Below, in pieces: positions 43,501 to 53,707 of a DNA stretch of 64,000 nt; within the stretch, counting starts at the first letter, position 1; every line of letters begins with the position of its first letter. The notes under the pieces were generated by a model. It had not been told where the DNA came from. It did not search any database and was given only the letters and a program-made list of their open reading frames with translations. The position numbers were made by a program, and so were the translations under genes. Source of the stretch: Nemania diffusa (taxonomy: Eukaryota > Ascomycota > Sordariomycetes > Xylariales > Xylariaceae); contig JBBPUQ010000001.1 in the NCBI GenBank assembly GCA_038501195.1, forward strand, positions 1,178,001-1,242,000, read 5' to 3'.

Positions 43501-44089
43501 GATTTTTTAAAAAATTTAATATAATTTAAATAATAAAATAATATTTTATATAAATAAAAATAAATTTATATAATTTATTAACAAAATTTAAAACTTTAAT
43601 AATAATTAAATTTTATTTATATTTATATTATAAAATATAAATTAATTATATATTTATTTTAATATTATATAAAAAATATTATATTAAAATAAATATAATT
43701 ATATTTAAATATTATATTAAATAATTAAAATTAATTATTATTATTTATTATATTTAAAATATATTAAAATTTATTTATTTATTTTAAATAAAATATTAAT
43801 ATAAATTTTATAATAAATATTTTATATAATAAAATATAATTAATTAAAACATTATAAAAAAATTATAATTTATATAATATTTTAATTAATAATATTTTAT
43901 TATATATATATTAAATTATATTATAAATAAATAATATTATTAATATATTATATAAAAAAACTTTAAATATATTAAAATTTATAATATATATAAATAAATT
44001 AAAATAAATTATAAATTATATTATAAATATAATTATAAATTTTTTAAAAAGTTTAATTTATAAATAAGTTTTTATATTTTAAATTAAAA

Positions 44090-47000
44090 TTATTTTAATT
44101 TAATTTAATTTATTTTAATTTATTTTAATTTATTTTAATTTATTTTAATTTATTTTAATTTATTTTAATTATTATAGTTATTATAATTATTATAATTGTT
44201 TTAATTTATTTTATTTATTTTAATTATTTTAATTTATTTTAATTATTTTAATTTATTTTTATTTATTTTTATTTATTTTTATTTATTTTAATTTATTTTA
44301 TTTTATATATTATAATTATTATAATTAATATAATTATTATATTTATTTTAATTTATTTTAATTTATTTTAATTATTATAGTTATTATAATTATAATAATT
44401 GTTTTAATTTATTTTATTTATTTTAATTATTTTAATTTATTTTAATTATTTTAATTTATTTTTATTTATTTTTATTTATTTTATTTTATTTTATTTTATA
44501 TATTATAATTATAATAATTAATATAATTATTATATTTATTTTAATTAAATTTAATTTATTTTTATTTATTTTTATTTATTTTTATTTATTTTTATTTATT
44601 TTTATTTATTTTTATTTATTTTTATTTATTTTAATTTATTTTATTTTATATATTATAATTATTATAATTAATATAATTATTATATTTATTTTTATTTATT
44701 TTTATTTATTTTAATTTATTTTATTTTATATATTATAATTATAATAATTTATTTAATTAATTTATTTTATTTAAATTAATATAATTATTTTATTTATTTT
44801 TATTTATTTTTATTTATTTTAATTTATTTTATTTTATATATTATAATTATTATAATTTATTTAATTAATTTATTTTATTTTAATTAATATAATTATTATA
44901 TTTATTTTTATTTATTTTAATTTATTTTAATTATTATAATTATTATAATTATTATAATTGTTTTAATTTATTTTATTTATTTTAATTATTTTAATTTATT
45001 TTAATTATTTTAATTTATTTTTATTTATTTTTATTTATTTTAATTTATTTTATTTTATATATTATAATTATTATAATTAATATAATTATTATATTTATTT
45101 TAATTTAATTTAATTTATGTTTATTTATTTTTATTTATTTAAATTTATATTAAATATTTTAATTTTTATATTTATTAAATTTTTATTTATTTTAATATAT
45201 TTTAGTTATTTTAATTTGTTTTATTTATTTTATATATTATAGTTATTATAATTAATATAATTATTTTATTTCATTTTAATTAATATAATTAATATATTTA
45301 TTTTTATTTATTTTAATTTATTTTTATTTATTTTTATTTATTTTAATTTATTTTATTTTATATATTATAATTATTATAATTAATATAATTAATTTATTTT
45401 ATTTTAATTAATATAATTATTATATTTATTTTAATTTATTTTAATTTATTTTAATTTATTTTAATTATTATAGTTATTATAATTATTATAATTGTTTTAA
45501 TTTATTTTTATTTATTTTTATTTATTTTAATTTAATTTATTTTATATATTATAATTATTATAATTAATATAATTAATTTATTTTATTTTAATTAATATAA
45601 TTATTATATTTATTTTAATTTATTTTAATTTTTTTTTATTTATTTTTATTTATTTTATTTTATATATTATAGTTATTATAATTAATATAATTAATTTATT
45701 TTATTTTAATTAATATAATTATTATATTTAGTTTTTTTTATTTTAATTTATTTTATTTTAATTAATATAATTATTATATTTATTTTTATTTATTTTAATT
45801 TATTTTATTTTATTTTATTTTATATATTATAATTATTATAATTTATTTAATTAATTTATTTTATTTTAATTAATATAATTATTATATTTAGTTTTATTTA
45901 TTTTTATTTATTTTAATTTATTTTAATTTATTTTAATTTATTTTAATTATTATAGTTATTATAATTATTATAATTGTTTTAATTTATTTTATTTATTTTA
46001 ATTATTTTAATTTATTTTTATTTATTTTTATTTATTTTATTTTATTTTATTTTATATATTATAATTGTTATAATTAATATAATTAATTTATTTTATTTTA
46101 ATTAATATAATTATTATATTTATTTCAATTTATTTTAATTTATTTTTATTTATTTTAATTTATTTTATTTTATATATTATAGTTATTATAATTTATTTAC
46201 TTAATTTATTTTAATTTATTTTATTTATTTTAATTATTATAATTATAATAATTATTATAATTACTTTAATTTATTTTAATTATTTTAATTTATTTTAATT
46301 TATTTTAATTATTATAGTTTTTATAATTATTATAATTATTTTTATTTAGTTTATTTTTATATTTATTATTATTATTTATAATTATTTTAATTTATTTTAA
46401 TTATTATAATTATTATAATTTTTATTATTATTTTAATTTATTTAAATTTATTTTTATTATTTTAATAATTATAATTATTTTTATATATATTGTTTATTAT
46501 ATTTATTTTAATTATTTTAATTATTATTATTATTTTTAATTATTTTATTATATTTTAATTATTTTTTTTTTTTTTTTTTTAATTATTATAATAATTATTA
46601 TTATTTTAGTTTGTTTTATTTATTTTTAATTATTTTAATATATTTTAATTTATTTTAATTATTATTGTTATTATATTTATTATAATTATTTTAATTTATT
46701 TTAATTATTAAATTTATTATAATTATTATTATTATTTTAATTTTTTTTAATTATTATAATTATTATAATTATTTTTATTTATTTTATTTTTTATAGTTAT
46801 TATTTTTATTTTTATTTTATTTTATTTATTTTAAATTATTTTAATTTTTATATTTATTTTAATTATTATAGTTATTATAATTATTATTATTATTATAATT
46901 ATTATAATTATTTTTATTTATTTTATTTTTTATAGTTATTATAATTATTTTTATTTTATTTTATTTATTTTAAATTATTTCAATTTTTATATTTATTTTA

Positions 47001-47205
47001 ATTATTATAGTTATTATAGTTATTATTATTATTTTAATTATTTTAATTATTTTAATTATTTTAATTTATTTTAATTTATTTTAGTTTATTTTAAATATTT
47101 TAATTATTATAGTTATTATAGTTATTATTATTATTTTAATAATTTTAATTATTTTAATTTATTTTAATTTATTTTAATTTATTTTAGTTATTTATTTATT
47201 ATAAC
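44090..47205. repeat. T-rich minisatellite array with higher-order units
   Basis: About 3.1 kb of TTTTAATTTA and TTTTTATTTA units (period 10), interrupted by recurring blocks such as TATATATTATAATTATTATA and ATTATAATTGTTTTAATTTA. The blocks recur in similar order several times at a few hundred bases each, giving a satellite-like higher-order structure. It forms the inner border of the right arm, at nearly the same distance from the outer end (about 4.2 kb) as the left A-rich array. Confidence 0.85.
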
Positions 47206-49658
47206 TAATAGTATTATAATTTAAATTTATATTTTTAAACAATGTTTTATTTATTATTATTTTGATTTATTTTTTTTAGCTCGTTTTTATATATATTGTT
47301 TTATACTGCTTATTTTTCGAAATATTTAAATCTTTTTTCTAGTTGTAAGTATAAAAACAGCTTTAGTTCTTTATTATTTGTTTTATATTTATATAAACAT
47401 TGTTACAAATAATAATACTTACTTAATAACAGCTTTTTATAATTTAATTAGTTTGTATTAAACTAAAAACATTTAGCTATATACTAGTTGTATATTTATA
47501 ATATATTTGTAAATAAATATTTCTAATATTGTTTTATTGCTATTTAAATAAACTAATATAATATATTTTATTATAATTTGTTATTTTTAATACAGCAGTT
47601 AATTGTTCAAACTAGATCTAGTTAATAATACAACATTTAAAGTTTGCTTATATAAATATATTAACAATTCTTTTGTTTTTAAATAGTATATATATTCTAG
47701 TTATTTTTAAAACTATTTAGTTTATATTAAAACAAAAACATATAAATATATATTAATACGATTTAATTAAATCAGTTAGTTTTATTTTACGATTTTTTAT
47801 TTTTAAGTTTTTAAAAATAGTTTTATGTTTATTTAATTAATTTAAAAATAACTAGTTAAATATATTTTTAAATAATATATTTACTAAAATATTTTATGTT
47901 TTTTATATAGTTAATTTTATTAAAATTTAATTTGTTAATTTTTTGTACTTTTTTTATAAAACTAATAGTTATTAAACTAAAATAGTTGTAACTTAAACAA
48001 AAGTGTTTTATTTTTAGCGTTTTTTTCAAAAATCGATCAAGTTTAATTTAGTTAACTTAAATTATATACTAATTTATTTTATTTGTTTTAATATAACTTT
48101 AATAAATATATATTGCTATTATTTGTTAAAAGCTAATAATATATTATTATAGTTAATACTGTTTTATATTTTTAATTTAAATATATTATTATTAATAAAA
48201 AGTTCATTTGTTAAATATAATATATATATTAAACAAATATTATAATTTTTATTATAACTATTGTTTTAATATAAAACTAAACAATATAATACAAATATAT
48301 ATCGATTATACTATATATTTCAAAACTTCAATGTTATAGTTTGCAATATTTGTTAATATACTATATATAGTTTAAACTTAATGTTATTTAACTAATACAA
48401 TTGCTTTTAATTGTTTATAGTTGCTTTATTAACGCTTAAAAATAATATTTTTTAAATGTTTTAAATATAATATTACAAAAAAAGTTAATTACTGCTATTT
48501 TTTATATATACTAATATAAATTATATTGTAATAAATATAATATTATATAAAAAAATAGCAACTGTTTATTAAAAAACTTATAAAACTATATTTGTAAATA
48601 TATAATTTAATTTAATATTTTCTGTCGATATATTTTTAGCTTATATTAATATTGTTTAAACTTACTTTAATTAATTTAAAAGCATTATTTTTTAAACTTT
48701 TTTAAAATTTTTATATTATTTAATTCAAACTTAAAATAACAGTATTAAATTGTTTTATTAAAGCTTTTAGTTTAAATTATCCGCTTTTGTTTAAATATTA
48801 TACTTTATATTTAAAACTAACGATATAAAGTCATTTGTTTTATATTAATATTATATATTTGCAATAAAAACTAATAAATTTTATATATAAATATACTGTT
48901 ATAATATTATAAAATAATTACATTTTTATAAAAATTAAAGTTTTTTAATACTAGACTTTTTATTTTAAATTAATACAAGTTTAAACTGTTTAAATTTTTT
49001 AGTATATATAAAAAATCGGTTTAATTAATATATTAAACTTTATATATATAATAAAACTTAATGTTTTATTACAATATTATATAATATAACATTATTATAT
49101 AAATATTTCTTATTTTTTATTTGCTTATTTTTTATTTACAATATTATTATTTATATATGTTATTTTTTATAAAATAATTTAGCTAAAATTTTATTATAAA
49201 TAGTTTGTTTAAATATAAATTGCTAATTTTTTAACTTTTTAATAAATGCTTAACTAAAAATTTTTTTTGTAAATTTTTTAAAAAATTTTTAAGCTTTTTT
49301 TATAATTGCTTGCTTTTTTTTTTTTAAGTTAATATAAATTAGCAGTTGTTTTTTTATATTTAATTAACTAAAGTTATAACTTATTAATATAAAACAAATA
49401 GTTATAACTAGTACTTAAATAAAAATAATTAATACAAATGTTACTAAATTTATTACTGCTAAAAATAACACACTTATTATTTAAGCTAAAAGATTTATTA
49501 TATATATATTATATATATGCTTTTTTTACTACATTTTTAATAAACAAATAATATGCAATAATAGTATAATATTTTTAAGTATTTTTTTTATATTCAACTT
49601 TTTAGTATTTTTAGTTCAATATAATAACTTTAAAATTATAATAGCGTACAAATATTTA
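47206..49658. other. Inner part of the right arm, residual G/C, no gene
   Basis: About 2.45 kb with more G and C than the core. No frame on either strand is clearly depleted of stops, so I call no pseudogene. The outer part shows patchy collinear similarity to the left arm in inverted orientation (for example about 49,373-49,400 against about 14,560, and about 49,120 against about 14,830). Confidence 0.5.
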
Positions 49659-51395
49659 TAACAAATTATATTAATTTAATATAATATAAAATATACTAAA
49701 AAATTATATAAAAGTTATATTTAAAAAGCAGTAAACTTAATTATATATATATTAATAAAACTTTTTAACAATAAAAAAAGTTTGTTTTTTAATATTATTA
49801 ATTAATATATATATAATAAACAAAATAAACAAAAATATATTATTAACTTTAAAATTTAAAAGTAATTAAAAAAATATAATAATAATTAAAATAAAAAATT
49901 AACAATATATAAATAATAAAAAAAAAATAAATAAAATAAAATATAACAAAAATATATAAAAAAAAATTTTTACAAAATATAAAAAAGTTAAAAAATATAA
50001 AAAATAAAAACAAATAGTTTAAATATTAACAAGTTAATAAATAAAAAGCTATATTAATTAATTAATATTTAAATTAATTATATATTTTAATATTGCTTTA
50101 TATATTTTTATATTTTTGTAAATTTTAATAATATTATATTATTAATTATATATTTAATTAAGTTTAATTTTAATAAATTATTTATATATTTTATATAATA
50201 TAATTAAAATTATTGCAATTTTATATAACAAAAAAAAAAACAATATATTAAAAATTAAAAAATAAAATATATTATTTAATAATACTGCTTTTATTTTAAT
50301 TAACTATATTTTAATTTTTTAAATGTTTTATTATATAATATATTAATAAAACAATCGAAATATTATATAGTAGTACTACTGCAGTTACAATATAAATAAT
50401 ATATTTATATAAATTTATATTTTTATTAATAATATAGATTTATTTTTAAAAGTTTTAATTAAAAAATATATTAACTAGATTTTTTAGTTTTAATAAAAAT
50501 ATATATACTGTTTAATTAAATTATACTTATATTACTTAAAACATTTTTAAATTTTTAAAACTATTAATAATTAAAAATAATACTTTTAAAAATATTAAAA
50601 CAATATTTATTAATATAATATATTATAGCTATTATAAAATATATTTACTAATAAATTAAAATAAACTTATATAATATAAAAAAGTTTTAAATTTTTTAAA
50701 AAGTTAGTTATTAAAATTAATATTATTAAAAATATAAAAATAATATTTGTTAATATAAAATATTATTATTATTATTTAATATATTTATTAATAAATTAAA
50801 ATATATTTATATAATATAAAGTTAGTTAAAATAACTAAAAATATTTATAGTTAAAATTAATACTACTAAAAATATAAAAATAATATTTGTTAATATAAAA
50901 TATAGTTATAGCTAGCAAATATATTTATTAGCAAATTAAAAACTGCTTATATAGTTTAAAATAAATTGAAATATTTAAAAATATTTATAATTGTTTTTAA
51001 TATTATTAAAAATATAAAAATAAAATTTATTTATATAAAATTATATAGCAACTATAGCAATTATAACAAATAAAATAAAATTAATAAAAAAATAAAATAT
51101 ATAAACTATATAAAACTAATATGTTTATAAATTATATATAACAAATTTAATTTAAAAAAACTACATTTAATTTATATAGCTATTTTAAAATATAATTGAA
51201 TCAACTATATATATATTAATTTATATAAAAGTTTAAATAAATTATTGCTAAATTAAAAAAATAATTGTAAAAAATTAAGTTGTAAATTTAATTTAAAAAA
51301 AAAAGTAAAAAAAAAAAGTAGGCCCTAGTAGTATTAGCGTAATTATTAAATTGAATTATAAAACAGTAAGCTCTATGGGCAACCGTACACGTGTA
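49659..51395 (-). repeat. Right arm of the long terminal inverted repeat
   Basis: Reverse complement of 12,561-14,300, of nearly identical length (about 1,737 against 1,740 bases). It ends outward at TACACGTGTA (51,386-51,395). Differences from the left arm are mainly C/T and G/A, the pattern expected if two once-identical copies were mutated separately by RIP. Confidence 0.9.
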
Positions 51396-51727
51396 TATAG
51401 ATATGTAAAAGCGGGGACTTTTTTAGGCTCAGCTCAGACTAAAAGCAGCATGGCTCCATTAAAAATTCCCATTGCAATTCAGTATAGTAAAAAACCTACG
51501 TACTTGGATGTCCATTAAAAGCCAGTGCCCGACGTTAAGTTAACTTTCCCCCCATACACCTCCTTATTCAGATCAGCACACCGATCCGAATAAAATAGGA
51601 GCCGATTCCTCATGATTATAAATACGAAATCTAAATGCTATACCACTAATTCCCCGAGTCTAAATCACCAATCCACTCCGTAGTAAAAAGAACCAGAAAC
51701 GACCCCGAAGCAGTCAACCAGCCCGCC
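51396..51727 (+). promoter_or_regulatory. RIO2 upstream region next to the A+T block
   Basis: 332 bases of normal composition between the outer end of the inverted repeat and the RIO2 ATG, so the whole proximal promoter and 5' UTR must fit here. Pyrimidine-rich patches (TTTCCCCCC near 51,545) are visible; no specific factor site can be named. Confidence 0.5.
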
Positions 51728-53196
51728 ATGAAACTCGACAGCAAGGCGATGCGCCACCTCACAGCCGAGGACTGGCGCGTCCTAACAGCCGTACGCCCCC
51801 CTATCTCCCATTTCCCTCCCCGTCCCTATATTCATATGAATATACGACAATCCCCGTGTCTCGTAACCCCGCAACTAACCCCCCGCCCCGCCCCCACCAG
51901 GTCGAGATCGGCAGCCGCAACCACGAGGTCGTCCCGACGCCCCTGATAGAGAGCATCTCGAAGCTGCGCGGCGGCGCGGGCCGCGTGCGGCACTCGATCA
52001 GCGCGCTGGCCAAGGTGGGGCTCATCGCGCGCCTCAAGGAGGCCCGCTACGACGGCTACCGCCTGACCTACGGCGGCCTCGACTACCTGGCGCTGCACGC
52101 CTACGCGAGCCAGAAGGTAGTGTACAGCGTGGGCAACCAGATCGGCGTGGGCAAGGAGAGCGACATCCTCGTCGTCGCCGACGCGCAGGGGGCCCAGCTG
52201 ATCCTCAAGATCCACCGCCTCGGCCGCATCTCGTTCCGCACCGTCAAGGCCAACCGCGACTACCTGCGGCGCCGCAACGGCGGCTCCTGGATGTATCTGT
52301 CTCGCCTCGCCGCCGAGCGCGAGTACGCCTTCATGCGCGTGCTGAAAGAGGAGGGCTTCCTCGTGCCGGACCCCGTCTCCCAGAGCCGCCACACCATCCT
52401 CATGTCCCTGATCGACGCCTTCCCGCTGCGCCAGATCGCCTCCGTCCCCGACCCCGCGCTGCTCTACGCCGAGCTCATCGCCCTCATCCTGCGCCTCGCC
52501 AAGCACGGCCTCATCCACGGCGACTTCAACGAGTTCAACATCCTGATCAAGGAGGAGCCCCTCGAACCCGAGTCCGCCGCTGAGGAGGACGAGCAGAAGC
52601 AGCCCTCCCGCAAGGGCAAAGAGGTCGAGCGCCCCCAACCTGCCGCCGACCCTATTCCATCCGACGACGACCCCGAGGCGGCGGCGGCGGCCCCTGAACC
52701 CAAGGTGAAAATCACCCCCGTCCTCATCGACTTCCCGCAGATGGTCTCCATGGACCACGCCAATGCCGAGATGTACTTCGACCGCGACGTGGCCTGCGTG
52801 AAGCGGTTTTTCGAGCGCCGCTTCCACTTCATCAGCACCCAGCCCGGCCCCTTCTTCCGTGACGCGAAGAAGACTGTTGGTAAGAACGGTGCCCGCCGTC
52901 TCGATGCCGCTGTCGAGGCTTCGGGTTTCTCCAAGAAGGCTCTGAAAGACCTTGAAGCCGCCATCCGTGAACAACAGGAAGCCAGGGGTCCCGAGGGAGA
53001 GCAGGATCGCGCTTCAGCCGATGATGAGTATACGGATAATGAAGATGAGGTTGGTGACCTCGATAGCGAGGAAGACGGCGAAGAAAGTGATCAGGGGGTG
53101 GGTTCTAACGAACAGTCCGAAGAGGAAACGGCAACTAGTAGAGACGATTCTACAAAGTTAAATATGTCTAAATTAGCTATCAAAGACGGTACATAG
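51728..53196 (+). CDS. RIO2: Serine/threonine protein kinase/ATPase RIO2
   Basis: Atypical RIO-family kinase/ATPase required for late cytoplasmic maturation of the 40S subunit (family knowledge). Two exons, 51,728-51,790 and 51,901-53,196, are joined across a 110-base GT-AG intron and give 452 residues. The N-terminal winged-helix domain is MKLDSKAMRHLTAEDW through YDGYRLTYGGLDYLALHA. The RIO kinase core follows: P-loop GVGKESD (103-109), Lys124 in LKIHRLGR, catalytic HGDFNEFN (227-234, Asp229) and metal-binding DFPQ (298-301, IDFPQMVS). About 50 low-complexity acidic residues sit between the catalytic and metal loops. The C-terminus is acidic (DDEYTDNEDEVGDLDSEEDGE). The first 900 bases of exon 2 are extremely GC-rich, right beside the A+T block. 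Converges on the RNA-binding protein gene. Confidence 0.96.
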
Positions 53197-53707
53197 TATG
53201 AAACTTTGATTGTAATGAAAAAAAAGCAAGAAAACGAGATTATCCATAAGACCAAAGATTATAAATCCCATAAAATTTGCACAGATAAGGGCAGGATGTA
53301 TTATCAACACATTCAAGAGTGTCAACTTCGTATTGCAAGTCAGAAGTTACAGGATACATGAGTGCATCTATTGATACTGCCTATAGACTAAACTACAAGT
53401 CCCCCCTGGCAGTACAAGATGGAAAATCGTGTCCGAAGAAGATAGACACAACAAGTTCTGTCCACTGAAAAACCCTAGAATCGCAATACCACACACATAA
53501 TTGAGTCATCTCTAGCGACTCAAGGAGTCAATTAGTTGTCGTGTTGCAAAAAAACCAGAACAATGTAATCATGCGACCAATGGTGAACACCCTTGCCTGA
53601 ACAAGACATGGTAGGGAAAGATGTGCCAAGGTGATGATAGATCATGCCGATGCGAAACCAGACAAAATATGATGCCACACGCATACACAAGACCGTCGAA
53701 GGTTTGC
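53197..53707. other. Convergent 3' intergenic region, RIO2/RNA-binding protein
   Basis: About 510 bases between stop codons of converging genes, A+T-moderate, with short A-rich runs after the RIO2 stop (GAAAAAAAAGC near 53,217). I see no gene; it should hold both 3' UTRs. Confidence 0.55.

Larger units (their letters stand above)
17725..44089. other. A+T core of the block, no genes
   Basis: About 26 kb of almost pure A and T. The rare remaining G/C sits mostly in ACT/AGT and AGCT contexts, with CC/GG essentially absent and TC/GA rare. No open frame of useful length exists. The dispersed repeats listed separately are the only structure I can support; they point to several decayed insertions in both orientations. 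Confidence 0.8.
12561..51395. mobile_element. 38.8-kb A+T-only block bounded by long inverted repeats (RIP-erased element nest / candidate centromere)
   Basis: Seen directly: no intact frame of useful length on either strand; outer arms (12,561 to about 16,800 and about 47,210 to 51,395) with scattered G/C; a core where many 60-base lines hold zero or one G/C. Both ends carry the same sequence in opposite orientation. Inside are minisatellites, LTR-like repeats and A/T skew domains, listed separately. Inferred: repetitive DNA mutated to saturation by RIP. The object may be a long-inverted-repeat transposon filled with later insertions, or a regional centromere; known filamentous-fungal centromeres are A+T-rich, gene-free and made of RIP-damaged elements. 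A mitochondrial insertion is unlikely, since no mitochondrial gene or rRNA is visible. Confidence 0.75.

Noticed and set aside
47300..48100. Ghost gene on the minus strand of the right arm
   Set aside because: A tempting frame was translated, but its stop density (about eleven in 130 codons) is near the chance level for this composition.
12561..51395. Mitochondrial DNA insertion or foreign contamination
   Set aside because: Extreme A+T suggested it, but no mitochondrial gene, rRNA or tRNA is recognisable. The inverted arms, transition-type divergence and residual repeat structure fit RIP-mutated nuclear repeats.
12561..51395. Starship-type giant element
   Set aside because: No intact or degraded tyrosine-recombinase captain could be read near either end, and Starships lack long terminal inverted repeats.
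51832..52974. 380-codon open frame antisense to RIO2
   Set aside because: Same composition effect; the sense strand carries all RIO2 catalytic motifs.
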